Of a DNA stretch of 33,419 nt, positions 1 through 8,989 are shown piece by piece. Made by a program: the position numbers and the translations under genes. The notes beneath the pieces are model-generated. The model was not told the DNA's origin. It worked only from the letters and a program-made list of their open reading frames with translations, and did not search any database. The stretch comes from Chitinolyticbacter albus (GTDB lineage: Bacteria > Pseudomonadota > Gammaproteobacteria > Burkholderiales > Chitinibacteraceae), in contig NZ_JANBVF010000026.1 in NCBI RefSeq assembly GCF_024437655.1, positions 1 through 33,419 of the forward strand. The letters are read 5' to 3'. Numbering within the stretch: the first letter of the stretch is position 1; each line of letters begins with the position of its first letter.

Positions 1-26
1 CGCGCTGTTTCTTACCTTAGTTGCTA

Positions 27-49
27 CCTTGCGATGTTGCCATCGAAGG
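27..49 (-). other. Small hairpin just downstream of tRNA-Ser
   Basis: Read on the minus strand, a stem CCTT-CGATG closes on CATCG-(C)-AAGG around a GCAA tetraloop, a few bases after the tRNA 3' end. There is no T-run after it, so it is not a classical terminator. It could be a processing or stability element for the tRNA precursor, or chance. Confidence 0.3.
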
Positions 50-54
50 TCCGC

Positions 55-148
55 TGGCGGAGACGGAGGGATTCGAACCCTCGATAGAGGTTTTGGCCCC
101 TATGCTCCCTTAGCAGGGGAGTGATTTCAGCCACTCATCCACGTCTCC
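55..148 (-). tRNA. tRNA-Ser (anticodon GCU), CCA encoded
   Basis: The reverse complement folds as a class II tRNA. The acceptor arms GGAGACG and CGTCTCC pair, and are followed by discriminator G and a genomically encoded CCA (the CCA is complementary to 55-57). The anticodon stem is CTCCC/GGGAG around the loop CTGCTAA, giving anticodon GCU, which reads AGC/AGU serine codons. A long variable arm, typical of tRNA-Ser, precedes the T arm GAGGG-TTCGAAT-CCCTC. The gene lies downstream of lysC on the same strand but has its own promoter at 164-192. Confidence 0.96.
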
Positions 149-163
149 GTCAAGGGAAGCGGG

Positions 164-192
164 ATCATACCTGCCGATCCCGCATGCGTCAA
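164..192 (-). promoter_or_regulatory. Sigma-70 promoter of tRNA-Ser
   Basis: On the minus strand a -35 box TTGACG (187-192) is separated by exactly 17 nt from a -10 box TATGAT (164-169), about 15 nt upstream of the mature tRNA 5' end. The bases after the -10 are C/G-rich (CCCGC), like the discriminators of growth-rate-controlled stable RNA promoters. An 8-bp inverted repeat, GCGGGATC (159-166) with GATCCCGC (176-183), spans the -10. Confidence 0.75.
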
Positions 193-205
193 ACGCTTAT
201 CGCGA

Positions 206-1429
206 TCAGGCCTGATCGAGGCCAAACGCCTTGTGCAGCACGCGTACGGCGAGCTCCAGATACTTTTCGTCGACGATGACCGAGATCTTGATTTCCGAGG
301 TCGAGATCATCTGGATATTGATGCCTTCCTCGGCCAGCGTGCGGAACATGGTCGAAGCCACGCCCACGTGCGAGCGCATGCCGACACCGACGATGGACAC
401 CTTGCAGATCTTGTCGTCGCCGTCGATGCGCTTGGCACCGATATGCGCCTGCACGCCTTCGAGCACCTTGATGGTGCGGGCGAGATCGTTCTTCGGCACG
501 GTGAAGCTGAAGTCGGTGGTGCCGTCCTGGCCGACGTTCTGGATGATCATGTCGACGTCGATGTTGGCGTCAGCCACGGGGCCCAGGATCTGGTAGGCGA
601 TGCCGGGCTTGTCGGGCACGCCGGTCACGTTGACGCGGGCCTCATCACGGTTGAATGCGATACCGGAGACGACGGGCTTTTCCATGTTCGGGTCTTCCTC
701 GAAGGTAATCAGCGTGCCCTCGCCTTCTTCCTGGAAGCTGGAGAGCACGCGCAATTTCACATTGTATTTGCCGGCGAATTCCACCGAGCGGATCTGCAGC
801 ACCTTGGAGCCGAGGCTGGCCATTTCCAGCATCTCCTCGAAGGTGATGGTCTTGAGCTTCTTCGCTTCCGGCACCACGCGCGGATCGGTGGTGTAGACGC
901 CATCGACATCGGTATAGATCTGGCACTCGTCGGCCTTGAGCGCGGCGGCGAGCGCCACGCCCGAGGTGTCCGAGCCGCCACGGCCCAGCGTGGTGATGTT
1001 GCCTTCGGCATCCACACCCTGGAAGCCGGCGACGATGACGACGCGGCCAGCGGCGAGATCGGCGCGCATCGGCACGTCATCAATCGACTGGATGCGCGCC
1101 TTGGTGAAGAAGGAGTCGGTCAGCACCTTGACCTGTGCGCCGGTGTAGGACTTGGCCTCGATGCCTGCATCCTTGAGCGCCATGGCCAGAAGGCCGATGG
1201 TCACCTGTTCGCCGGTGGAGATCACCACGTCGAGTTCGCGTGGATCCGGATTCGCCTGGACTTCCTTGGCGAGCGCGATCAGGCGGTTGGTCTCGCCGCT
1301 CATCGCGGAGACCACGACCACCACATCGTGGCCCTGCGCCTTGAACTTGGCCACACGACGGGCCACGTTCTTGATGCGCTCGGGCGTGCCGACCGAGGTG
1401 CCGCCGTATTTCTGAACGATCAATGCCAT
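206..1429 (-). CDS. lysC: Aspartate kinase
   Basis: This 407-residue protein phosphorylates L-aspartate, the first step of lysine, threonine, methionine and diaminopimelate synthesis. The N-terminal amino-acid-kinase domain (about residues 1-250) opens with the signature KYGGTSV at residues 7-13. It also contains the GRGGSDTSG nucleotide-site motif and the [12 protein letters not shown] segment. Two ACT regulatory domains follow (about 265-405), so it is the short monofunctional class, usually inhibited by lysine and/or threonine. Length and motifs are standard. It is the last protein gene of a minus-strand dedA-alr-lysC series and has a likely promoter of its own directly after the alr stop (1508-1536). 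Some bacteria make a separate beta subunit from an internal start in lysC; nothing here decides that. Confidence 0.97.
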   Translation of the reverse strand: MALIVQKYGGTSVGTPERIKNVARRVAKFKAQGHDVVVVVSAMSGETNRLIALAKEVQANPDPRELDVVISTGEQVTIGLLAMALKDAGIEAKSYTGAQVKVLTDSFFTKARIQSIDDVPMRADLAAGRVVIVAGFQGVDAEGNITTLGRGGSDTSGVALAAALKADECQIYTDVDGVYTTDPRVVPEAKKLKTITFEEMLEMASLGSKVLQIRSVEFAGKYNVKLRVLSSFQEEGEGTLITFEEDPNMEKPVVSGIAFNRDEARVNVTGVPDKPGIAYQILGPVADANIDVDMIIQNVGQDGTTDFSFTVPKNDLARTIKVLEGVQAHIGAKRIDGDDKICKVSIVGVGMRSHVGVASTMFRTLAEEGINIQMISTSEIKISVIVDEKYLELAVRVLHKAFGLDQA

Positions 1430-1507
1430 GTTGCAACCTGTTGAAGAAGGATGGTGCGGGTAATGGGTAACGTCTCGGCGCGAAGCTGCACGGCGACGAA
1501 AAGAGGC

Positions 1508-1536
1508 ATTGTAAAGAAAGCCGCTCGCCTTTTCGA
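1508..1536 (-). promoter_or_regulatory. Probable sigma-70 promoter of lysC
   Basis: On the minus strand -35 TCGAAA (1531-1536) and -10 TACAAT (1508-1513) are separated by 17 nt. The site begins only 4 nt past the alr stop codon and would give a leader of about 70 nt before lysC. No terminator is visible between alr and lysC, so read-through from alr is also likely. Confidence 0.5.
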
Positions 1537-1540
1537 GGCC

Positions 1541-2611
1541 TTACACCACCTGAACCGGCACTCTGGGCGAGATTGCGCACATCAATTCGTAACCGATCGT
1601 ACCGGCCGCGGCCGCGACTACGTCGATGGGCAGCTGCTGGCCCCAGAGTTCAACCGCACTGCCGACGCCCACGCCAGGGACGTCGGTGAGCTCGATCGCC
1701 AGCATATCCATCGATACCCGACCGACGAGACGGGTACGCATCCCATCGACCAGCACCGGCGTGCCGGTGCCGGCGTGGCGTGGATAGCCATCGGCATAGC
1801 CGCAGGCAACGATACCTATCGTCATCGCGCGCGCGGCGACAAAGCTTGCGCCGTAACCGACCGTATCGCCCGGCTGCAGCCGCTGCACGCTGATGATTTC
1901 GGACTGCAACGTCATCGCGGCCTGCAAACCCAGCTCCGCCGCCGGTGTGTGAGCAAACGGTGACGAGCCATACAACATGATGCCGGGCCGAACCCAGTCG
2001 CGCCGTGCCTCGGGATAGGCGATCAGCGCAGCCGAGTTGGCCACGGTCACGGGCAGGGCCAACGAGCCAATCGCTGCCTCGAAGCGCGCCAGCTGGCCAG
2101 TGATACCGCGTGCTGGTTCGTCGGCCGTGGCAAAGTGCGTCATCAGCGTGATCTCGCCCACGTTGGCATTGCCGCGCAAGCGCGCCACCACCGTGGCGAC
2201 CTCTTCGGCGGGAAACCCCAGACGATTCATGCCGCTATTGAGCTTGGCGAACACCGCCACCGGTCGCGGCAGCGTTTCGGCCTCCAGCCGGGCAAGGCCT
2301 GCCTCGTCGTGGACCGTCAGCCACAGGTCGAGCTCACTCGCCAGCCGCAACTCAGGCAGCGAAAACGCGCCTTCGAGCAACAGGATGGGCTGGGTGTACC
2401 CGGCCGCACGCAGGCTGCGTGCGCCCTCGATTTCCAGGATGGCAAAGCCGTCGACCGCGCCGAACGCGGCGGCCGCCGTCATCAGTCCGTGCCCGTAGGC
2501 CTGAGCCTTGACCACGGCGAATACGCGGCTATGCGGCGCCAGCGACTTAGCCACGCCATAGTTGTGGCGCAAGGCATCGGCGTGGATCAGCGCGCGGATC
2601 GGACGGCTCAC
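1541..2611 (-). CDS. alr: Alanine racemase
   Basis: This is a PLP-dependent racemase making D-alanine for peptidoglycan. I place the start at the GTG at 2611 (protein begins VSRPIRALIH), giving 356 residues, the family's normal length. Further upstream the frame runs through dedA. The PLP lysine is K35 in the segment AVVKAQAYGHG; most family members have AVVKANAYGHG, so the N-to-Q change is a mild variant. The second catalytic region, with its tyrosine, is the GYGASFVA segment in the C-terminal half, followed by CGYADGYPR. The GTG start overlaps the dedA stop by 4 nt (GTGA, 2608-2611), which implies translational coupling. Whether it is biosynthetic (alr) or catabolic (dadX) cannot be read from sequence; the absence of a neighbouring dadA favours alr. 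Confidence 0.95.
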   Translation of the reverse strand: MSRPIRALIHADALRHNYGVAKSLAPHSRVFAVVKAQAYGHGLMTAAAAFGAVDGFAILEIEGARSLRAAGYTQPILLLEGAFSLPELRLASELDLWLTVHDEAGLARLEAETLPRPVAVFAKLNSGMNRLGFPAEEVATVVARLRGNANVGEITLMTHFATADEPARGITGQLARFEAAIGSLALPVTVANSAALIAYPEARRDWVRPGIMLYGSSPFAHTPAAELGLQAAMTLQSEIISVQRLQPGDTVGYGASFVAARAMTIGIVACGYADGYPRHAGTGTPVLVDGMRTRLVGRVSMDMLAIELTDVPGVGVGSAVELWGQQLPIDVVAAAAGTIGYELMCAISPRVPVQVV

Positions 2612-3234
2612 TGGATTTCCTCGACCGCCCGGCGCGCGCGCCAGCGACGGTAATACCAGATGCCGACCAGCACCGCGCCGATGCCCAGCGCCGCGAAGAT
2701 CCCGGCCTGGCCGCGCTTGATCCACTTGAGCAGCCATTCATGGTTGTTGGCGCCGAAATAGCCGAGATAGACCCAGACCGGCACCGAAATCAGCGCAGCA
2801 AAGCCATCGAGCAGCAAAAAGCGCCAGAACGGCACGCACTGGCTCATGCCGGCGGTGAGGAAGATGGGGGAACGTAAGCCCGGCAGGAAACGCGCGACGA
2901 ACAGCACACGGTTGCCGTAGCGGGCGAACTTGTCCTGCACCGCTTCGTAGCGCTCCGGCGTCAGCACATGCGCAACCCAGCGCCACTTCAATGCGCGGGT
3001 GCCGTAGTGGCGGCCCAGCCAGAACATGGTGGCGTCGCCAACCAGCACGCCGGCCATACAGACGGCAAACATCGTATGGACATGGGCATAGCCCAGGCCG
3101 GAAATGATGCCGCCCGCGACCAAGGTGATGTCCTCGGGTATCGGCACACCAAAACCGCAGATCAGCAGGACGAGGAAGACGGCAAGATAGCCGTAATCGG
3201 TAAATATCGTGACGAGGTAATGCAGGATGTCCAT
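2608..3234 (-). CDS. DedA family membrane protein
   Basis: This 208-residue integral membrane protein belongs to the DedA/SNARE-associated (VTT) family, whose members are implicated in flipping undecaprenyl phosphate or phospholipids. I chose the ATG at 3234 (MDILHYLVTI); an upstream in-frame extension to 3309 has no family-like sequence and runs past the likely promoter. Visible family features are the early re-entrant region with GFGVPIPEDI, the FVARFLPGLRSPIFLTAG block with its essential-type arginine and glycines, and a final membrane segment near the C-terminus (IFAALGIGAVLVGIWYY). It is first in the dedA-alr-lysC series and ends in a 4-nt overlap with alr, which fits a link to cell-envelope carrier recycling. 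The exact substrate is unknown. Confidence 0.9.
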   Translation of the reverse strand: MDILHYLVTIFTDYGYLAVFLVLLICGFGVPIPEDITLVAGGIISGLGYAHVHTMFAVCMAGVLVGDATMFWLGRHYGTRALKWRWVAHVLTPERYEAVQDKFARYGNRVLFVARFLPGLRSPIFLTAGMSQCVPFWRFLLLDGFAALISVPVWVYLGYFGANNHEWLLKWIKRGQAGIFAALGIGAVLVGIWYYRRWRARRAVEEIQ

Positions 3235-3267
3235 CAGCAACCTGGCGCGGGGAAAGCGCGATGGCGG

Positions 3268-3276
3268 ATCATAGCA
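3268..3276 (-). promoter_or_regulatory. Extended -10 promoter candidate for dedA-alr
   Basis: On the minus strand TGC-TATGAT (TGC 3274-3276, TATGAT 3268-3273) forms an extended -10 element about 34 nt upstream of the dedA ATG. No good -35 is visible at 16-18 nt, as is common for extended -10 promoters. Confidence 0.42.
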
Positions 3277-3376
3277 CGGAGGCGGCGCCACTCCTGATCG
3301 CCGGTGCAAGAGTACCGTTGTTGAAACCGGTCTGGCTTACAAAAATCCGCACACGGTCGGAGCTGTCATCGAAACG

Positions 3377-3385
3377 TGATATAAC
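3377..3385 (+). promoter_or_regulatory. Extended -10 promoter candidate for lplT
   Basis: TGA-TATAAC (TG at 3377-3378, hexamer 3380-3385) is an extended -10 element about 35 nt upstream of the lplT ATG. The -35 position is poor. An AGG-containing ribosome site (around 3404-3408) follows, slightly far from the start. Together with the dedA element this makes 3235-3420 a divergent promoter region. Confidence 0.38.
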
Positions 3386-3420
3386 CGATCGATCCTGACC
3401 GAACGAGGCCTGCACCCGTT

Positions 3421-4722
3421 ATGGATCGCGGCTTTTACCTGATACTGGGTGCCCAGTTCCTGTCGGCGCTGGCCGACAACGCCCTGTTCATCGCCGCGCT
3501 GGCGTTGCTGCGCGAATCGGCGGCGCCCGAATGGCACCAGTCCATGCTGCTGTGGAGTTTCACCGTCTCCTACGTGGTGCTGGCGCCCTTTGCCGGTGCA
3601 TTCGCCGATGCGCTGCACAAGGGCCAGGTGATGATGCTGTGCAACGGCATCAAGATCCTCGGCTGTGTCGGCATGCTGCTGGGCGCGCCACCCATCCTCG
3701 CTTACGCGCTGGTCGGCTTCGGTGCCGCCGCCTACTCGCCGGCCAAGTACGGCCTGATCACCGAATACCTGCCGCACGAGAAACTCGTTGCCGCCAACGG
3801 CTGGCTGGAAGGCGCCACTGTCACTGCCATCATCTTCGGCACCGTGATCGGCGGCGCCCTGGTCGGCGACCGGATGTCGACGCGGATCGCCGACTGGGGA
3901 CTGGAGCTGGGCCATGCCGACTGGCTGAGTCCCGCCCAATTCGCCGTGCTGTTCATCCTCGCCGTCTATTTCGCCGCCGCCTGGGTCAATCTCTATATCC
4001 CGCGGCTCAATGTGCAGCTCAAGCCCTTCGGCGTCGCGCCGATCGCGCTGATCCGCGAGTTCGTCCACTGCGTGGCGCGGCTGTGGCGTGATCCGCAAGG
4101 ACAGCTGTCGCTGGCGGTCACCACCTTGTTCTGGGGCGCCGGCGCAACAATGCGCCTTGTCGTCATCAACTGGGCGGTACTGTGGCTGTCGTTCAGCCTG
4201 GAGCAGGCGACGCGCCTCGTTGCACTCGTCGCCTTTGGCACCGCATTCGGCGCGGTGTTGGCGGGCCGTTACGTGCCGCTCAAGCGCGCGTTTGCGGTAC
4301 TGCCTGCCGGCGTCGCCATGGGCGTGCTGGTAGTCGCCATGCAGTTTGTCAACCAAACCTGGCTGGCTGCGTTGCTAATGTTCGTGGTCGGAGGGCTGGC
4401 CGGTTTCTTCGTCGTGCCACTGAACGCCATGCTGCAGCATCGCGGGCATTTGCTGATGGGCGCCGGCCACTCGATCGCGGTACAGAATTTCAACGAGAAC
4501 TTGGGCATCCTCGTCATGGTCGGAGCACATGCCTGGCTGGTATCGCATTTCAGCGTGCCAGCGCCGGCGGGGGCGCCCGAGGTGGTGTTGCGGCAGTTTG
4601 CCGGCGGCGTGCCGCCGATGACGGCGATCATCACCGGCTTCGGTCTGCTGGTTGCCGTGGCCATGATCTGGATCACCCGTCGCTACCGGCGGGGTTTACG
4701 CGCAGGCATCATGCATGACTAG
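3421..4722 (+). CDS. lplT: Lysophospholipid transporter LplT (MFS)
   Basis: This 433-residue major-facilitator protein has about 12 membrane segments. The opening residues (FYLILGAQFLSALADNALFIAA split by the conserved ADN), the FAGAFAD and YSPAKYGLITEYLP motifs, and the WLEGATVTAIIFGTVIGG stretch match LplT. LplT moves lysophosphatidylethanolamine across the inner membrane for re-acylation. In E. coli and many relatives lplT sits beside aas, the acyltransferase; here no aas follows. Instead the ORF overlaps by 8 nt a periplasmic efflux adaptor gene (4715), so it appears co-transcribed with an RND pump. An MFS drug-type relative is the alternative reading, but the motif set is specific enough to make LplT the best call. 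Confidence 0.9.
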   Translation: MDRGFYLILGAQFLSALADNALFIAALALLRESAAPEWHQSMLLWSFTVSYVVLAPFAGAFADALHKGQVMMLCNGIKILGCVGMLLGAPPILAYALVGFGAAAYSPAKYGLITEYLPHEKLVAANGWLEGATVTAIIFGTVIGGALVGDRMSTRIADWGLELGHADWLSPAQFAVLFILAVYFAAAWVNLYIPRLNVQLKPFGVAPIALIREFVHCVARLWRDPQGQLSLAVTTLFWGAGATMRLVVINWAVLWLSFSLEQATRLVALVAFGTAFGAVLAGRYVPLKRAFAVLPAGVAMGVLVVAMQFVNQTWLAALLMFVVGGLAGFFVVPLNAMLQHRGHLLMGAGHSIAVQNFNENLGILVMVGAHAWLVSHFSVPAPAGAPEVVLRQFAGGVPPMTAIITGFGLLVAVAMIWITRRYRRGLRAGIMHD

Positions 4723-5839
4723 AACAACCATCTTCGTCGCTCCACTCCTGCTTGCCCTCTTCGCCGCCTGTGGCCAGAAGGAACAGAAGCCGCACGAAGC
4801 GCCCACTCCCAAGGTCGCCGTCGTCGCAGCGGTCAGTGTAGACATGCCGCTGACAATCGCTGCCCAGGGCAATGTGGTGGCTATCAACCAGGTCGACATC
4901 CGAGCGCAAGTCTCCAGCACCGTGCGCCAGGTGCATATCCAGGACGGGCAGAACGTGGTGGCGGGCCAATTGCTGTTCACGCTGGATGCCCGCGAGGATG
5001 AAACCGGGCTCACGCGCAACGCGGCGGTGATCCGCAAGACCGAGGCGGACCTTGCGCTGGCCGAGCAGAACCTGCGCCGCAACAAGGAGCTCGCCAAATC
5101 GGGCTTCCTCTCGCCCAGCGCCATCGATACCACGCAAAGCCAGGTCGACTCGCTCAAGGCCGAGCTCGCCGCGGCGCGCTCGGATCTGGTGACCAGCCAA
5201 GTCAAGCTGTCGTATACCCGCTTGACCGCGCCGTTCGCCGGCCGCGCCGGCGCCATCACCGTGCACCAGGGCAGCCTGGCGCAACCGGGCAGCGCCGATC
5301 CCCTGGTCACGCTGGTGCAGCTCGATCCGATCCAGATCGAATTCACCGCGCCGGAGGGCGAACTGCCGGCGCTGCTGGCCAGTCAATCCAAGGGCCAGCT
5401 GGCGGCGCATGCCCAGCTCGCCGACGGCAGTACGCGCTCCGGCCGCGTGGTCTTCATCGACAACGCGGTCGATCGCAACGCCGGCACGATCAAGCTGAAA
5501 GCCGAATTCGCCAATACCGACCACCAGCTGTGGCCGGGCCTGTTCGCCCGGGTCGAGGTCGATGCCGGCGTGCAATCGGGCGCCATCGTGGTGCCGGCTG
5601 AGGCCATCCTCAGCGGGCCCGATCGCCGCTTCGTCTACGTGCTGCAGCCTGATGACACGGTGAAGGATGTCCCCGTCACCGTCAGCCGCATCGTCGCCGA
5701 ACGCGCCGTGGTCGACGGCATCAGGGCCGGCGACAAGGTGGTGCGCGAAGGCGGCCAGAACCTGCGCCCCGGCGCCAAGGTCGCCGTCGTGCAAGCTGGT
5801 CAGCGTACCGCCAACGCTGCCCGCGAGGCCGGGCGATGA
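4715..5839 (+). CDS. RND efflux periplasmic adaptor (membrane fusion) lipoprotein
   Basis: This 374-residue HlyD/MdtA-type adaptor links an inner-membrane RND pump to an outer-membrane channel. The N-terminus is a lipoprotein signal: a hydrophobic run ending LFAAC, with the lipidated cysteine at about residue 19. Then come the first lipoyl half and beta-barrel region (GNVVAINQVDIRAQVSS), an alpha-hairpin rich in A/E/L/K (about 95-165), the second lipoyl half (LSYTRLTAPFAGRAG), a beta-barrel domain and a membrane-proximal domain (VVPAEAILSGPDRRFVYVL). The start is the ATG inside the lplT stop region (8-nt overlap), and the stop overlaps the RND gene by 4 nt (ATGA), so the three genes are tightly coupled. 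The substrate is unknown; no outer-membrane factor gene follows directly. Confidence 0.94.
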   Translation: MTRTTIFVAPLLLALFAACGQKEQKPHEAPTPKVAVVAAVSVDMPLTIAAQGNVVAINQVDIRAQVSSTVRQVHIQDGQNVVAGQLLFTLDAREDETGLTRNAAVIRKTEADLALAEQNLRRNKELAKSGFLSPSAIDTTQSQVDSLKAELAAARSDLVTSQVKLSYTRLTAPFAGRAGAITVHQGSLAQPGSADPLVTLVQLDPIQIEFTAPEGELPALLASQSKGQLAAHAQLADGSTRSGRVVFIDNAVDRNAGTIKLKAEFANTDHQLWPGLFARVEVDAGVQSGAIVVPAEAILSGPDRRFVYVLQPDDTVKDVPVTVSRIVAERAVVDGIRAGDKVVREGGQNLRPGAKVAVVQAGQRTANAAREAGR

Positions 5840-8800
5840 ATATCTCCGAGGTCTGCATCCGGCGGCCGGTTGCCACGTATCTGGTCTGGATTGCAGTCGT
5901 CATCGCCGGCATCGCCGCCTGGCTCAAGCTGCCGATCGCGGCGCTGCCGACCTACGACACGCCGACCATCAACGTCTCGGCCAACCTGCCCGGCGCCAGC
6001 CCGGAAACCATGGCCACGTCGGTGGCCACGCCGCTGGAAAAGCAGTTCTCGACCATCCCCGGCGTGGCGGTGATCACTTCGTCCAGCACGCTGGGCAGCA
6101 CCTCGATCACGCTGGAGTTCGACCCCAGCCGCGACATCGATTCGGCGGCGGGCGACGTGCAGGCGGCGCTCTATCGCGCCAATCGCGCGCTGCCGGACGA
6201 CATGACGAGCCCACCGTCGTATCGCAAGGTGAACCCGGCGGACGCGGCCATCCTGCTGATCGCACTGTCGTCGCCATCGCTGTCGCTGGCCGAGCTCAAC
6301 GATTACTCGGACAACCTGGTGGCGCCGTCGCTGTCGACCATCAGCGGCGTGGCCCAGGTCGACGTTTTCGGCCAGAAGAAATACGCTGTGCGCATCGAAG
6401 TCGACCCGGAAAAACTCGCCGGCCGCGATCTCACCCTGCCCGAGCTCGCCAGCAGCCTGCGCAACGCCAATTCCAATTCGCCGGTCGGCCAGCTCGAAGG
6501 CCAGCGCCAGGTGCTGATCCTGCAGACCGGCCAACTGAAGAACGCGGCCGACTTCGCCCCGCTGATCGTGGCAGTGAAGAACGGCCAGCCGGTGCGGCTC
6601 TCTGAAGTCGCCACCATCAGCGACAGCGTGGAGAGCGTGAAGAGCGGCAGCTGGGTGAACGGCGAGCGCTCCATCGTGCTCGCCATCCGCCGCCAGCCGG
6701 GTGCCAACACCGTGGCGGTGGTCGACGCGATTCGCTCCACGCTGCCCAAACTCAAGGCCCAGTTGCCCGGCTCGATCGAGATCCGCGAGCTGAACGATCG
6801 CTCGGCCTCGGTGCGCGCGGCGATCCACGACGTGAACCTCACGCTGCTCGGCACCATCGCGCTGGTGGTGCTGGTGATCCTGCTGTTCCTGCGCCGGCTG
6901 TCGGCAACGCTGATTCCGTCGGTGTCGGTGCCGCTGTCCATCCTCGCCACCTTCGGCTTGATGCTGTGGTTCGGCTACAGCCTCGACAACATCTCGCTGA
7001 TGGGGCTTACCGTCGCGGTCGGCCTCGTCGTCGACGACGCCATCGTGGTGCTGGAGAACATCGTGCGCCACGTCGAGAACGGCATGAAGCCGTTCGAGGC
7101 GGCGATCCGTGGCGCGCGCGAGGTCGGCTTCACCGTGGTGTCGATCTCGATCTCGCTGGTGGCGGTGTTCATCCCCATCTTCTTCATGCCCGGCGTCATC
7201 GGCCGGCTGTTCCACGAATTCGCCGCGGTGGTGTCGCTCTCCATCCTGGTCTCGGCCGCCGTCTCGCTGACGCTGGTACCGCTCTTGGCCTCGCGCTTCA
7301 TCAAGCATGAACCGGAACACGACACCCGGCCCGCGCCGGCGTGGAGCCGTTTTTTCGAGCGCCTCTTTGACAATACGCTCGCCGGCTACCGCCGCACGCT
7401 GGACTGGGGCCTCGCCCACCAGTGGCTGATCCTGCTCGTCGCGCTCGCCACCTTCGCGCTGACCGCTTGGCTCTACGTGATCGCCCCCAAGGGTTTCTTC
7501 CCGCAGGAGGACATCGGCCAGATCCAGGGCACGGTGGAAGGCCCGCAGGATATTTCCTACCCCGCGCTGCTGGCCGCGCAGCAGCAGATCGCCGCTCGCG
7601 TGGCCGCCATCCCACACATCGCCACCGTGGTGTCCAACGTTGGCAACTCGGGCAACACCGGCCGACTATTCATCAACCTCAAGCCGCGCGGCGAGCGCGC
7701 GCCGATGCCGCAGATCCTAGCCGAACTGCGCCGTGCCACCAGCGGCGTGCCGGGAGTGCGCGTGTTCTTCCGGCCGACGCAGAACCTCAGCGTTGGCGGC
7801 CGGCAATCGTCGTCGAGCTACCAGTACACGCTGCAGGCCGTGCGCGCCGACGGCCTCTATGAGTGGTCGGACAAGCTGATCGCCGCACTGCGCCAGTCCA
7901 GCGTGCTCGCCGACGTAACCTCGGACGTGAAGAAGGATGGCCTGCAGGCGAGATTGACCATCGACACCGATCGTGCACAGCTTCTCGGCGTCGACATGCA
8001 GACGCTGAGGGATACGCTCTACGCCGCCTTCGGCAGCCGCGAGGTCTCCACGCTCTACCTGCCGCAGGACAGCTACCCGGTGATCATGGAGCTGGCCGAA
8101 CAATACCGCAGCGACGAGAGCGATATCGACCAGGTGCGCGTGCGCAGCCGAGACGGCACGCTGGTGCCGCTGTCCTCCATCGCCAAGGTCAGCCGCGAAC
8201 CGGTGAACACCGCCGTCAACCACCAGGCCCAGCTGCCCGCCGTCACCATCTCGTTCAACCTGGCCCAGGGCCATTCGCTGTCGGAAGCGGCAGCCGAAAT
8301 CGAGGCGACTAAGGCGAAGATCGCGATGCCGGACTATGTGTTCGGTGGCTTCGCTGGCGAAGCGGCACTGTTCGCCGATACCCAGACCACGCAGTTGTGG
8401 TTGATCCTGATCGCGGTGGCGGTGATCTACCTGATCCTCGGCATGCTGTACGAGAGCTGGATCCACCCGGTGACCATCCTGGCCGGCATCCCGTCGGCAG
8501 CCATCGGCGCGCTGCTGTCGCTGGAGCTTGTCGGGCTGGAGCTCAGCTTCATTGCCCTCGTCGGCATCCTGCTCTTGGTCGGCATCGTCAAGAAGAACGC
8601 CATCATGATGATCGACTTCGCGCTGGAAGCGCAGCGAGGCCAGGGCATGAGCCCGTTCGATGCCATCCGCCAGGCCTGTTTGCTGCGCTTTCGGCCCATC
8701 ATGATGACCACCTTCGCCGCCGCCACGGGCGCGCTGCCGATCGCGCTCGGCATCGGCGCCGGCGCCGAGCTGCGCCAGCCGCTGGGCATTGTCGTCGTCG

Positions 8801-8928
8801 GAGGGCTGCTGTTCTCGCAGCTGATCACGCTCTACATCACCCCGGTGCTGTTCCTCACCTTCGACACCGTCTCCCGCCGCTGGCAGCGTGAACGCCCGAT
8901 GGCGCTGCACGACGAGCTACCGCGCTGA
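5836..8928 (+). CDS. RND multidrug efflux pump, MdtB/MuxB-like permease
   Basis: This 1030-residue HAE1-type inner-membrane proton/drug antiporter has the usual two-fold repeat: TM1 at the N-terminus (RRPVATYLVWIAVVIAG), a large periplasmic loop (about 35-330), TM2-6, TM7 (about 530-550), a second periplasmic loop, and TM8-12. The proton-relay pair D400-D401 in GLVVDDAIVV corresponds to AcrB D407/D408. K920 in GIVKKNAIMM corresponds to AcrB K940, so the relay is intact. The style (RRPVAT start, PTYDTPTINVS porter segment) is closest to the MdtB/MdtC and MuxB/MuxC group, which often occur as paired permeases; only one is present here. It starts in an ATGA overlap with the adaptor. The outer-membrane partner is probably encoded elsewhere. 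Confidence 0.95.
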   Translation: MNISEVCIRRPVATYLVWIAVVIAGIAAWLKLPIAALPTYDTPTINVSANLPGASPETMATSVATPLEKQFSTIPGVAVITSSSTLGSTSITLEFDPSRDIDSAAGDVQAALYRANRALPDDMTSPPSYRKVNPADAAILLIALSSPSLSLAELNDYSDNLVAPSLSTISGVAQVDVFGQKKYAVRIEVDPEKLAGRDLTLPELASSLRNANSNSPVGQLEGQRQVLILQTGQLKNAADFAPLIVAVKNGQPVRLSEVATISDSVESVKSGSWVNGERSIVLAIRRQPGANTVAVVDAIRSTLPKLKAQLPGSIEIRELNDRSASVRAAIHDVNLTLLGTIALVVLVILLFLRRLSATLIPSVSVPLSILATFGLMLWFGYSLDNISLMGLTVAVGLVVDDAIVVLENIVRHVENGMKPFEAAIRGAREVGFTVVSISISLVAVFIPIFFMPGVIGRLFHEFAAVVSLSILVSAAVSLTLVPLLASRFIKHEPEHDTRPAPAWSRFFERLFDNTLAGYRRTLDWGLAHQWLILLVALATFALTAWLYVIAPKGFFPQEDIGQIQGTVEGPQDISYPALLAAQQQIAARVAAIPHIATVVSNVGNSGNTGRLFINLKPRGERAPMPQILAELRRATSGVPGVRVFFRPTQNLSVGGRQSSSSYQYTLQAVRADGLYEWSDKLIAALRQSSVLADVTSDVKKDGLQARLTIDTDRAQLLGVDMQTLRDTLYAAFGSREVSTLYLPQDSYPVIMELAEQYRSDESDIDQVRVRSRDGTLVPLSSIAKVSREPVNTAVNHQAQLPAVTISFNLAQGHSLSEAAAEIEATKAKIAMPDYVFGGFAGEAALFADTQTTQLWLILIAVAVIYLILGMLYESWIHPVTILAGIPSAAIGALLSLELVGLELSFIALVGILLLVGIVKKNAIMMIDFALEAQRGQGMSPFDAIRQACLLRFRPIMMTTFAAATGALPIALGIGAGAELRQPLGIVVVGGLLFSQLITLYITPVLFLTFDTVSRRWQRERPMALHDELPR

Positions 8929-8989
8929 TCCCGCGCGGGCGAGCCGGTGATCGTGCGGCCGCCAGCGCTACTCACGGTGAGGGCAAGCA

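Noticed and set aside
233-1444. 403-codon plus-strand frame opposite lysC
   Set aside because: Antisense shadow with extreme His/Asp/Gly content; lysC is intact on the other strand.
5800-7617. 605-codon minus-strand frame across the RND gene
   Set aside because: His/Arg/Asp/Gln-rich nonsense composition typical of antisense frames of GC-rich genes; the RND protein on the plus strand is complete.
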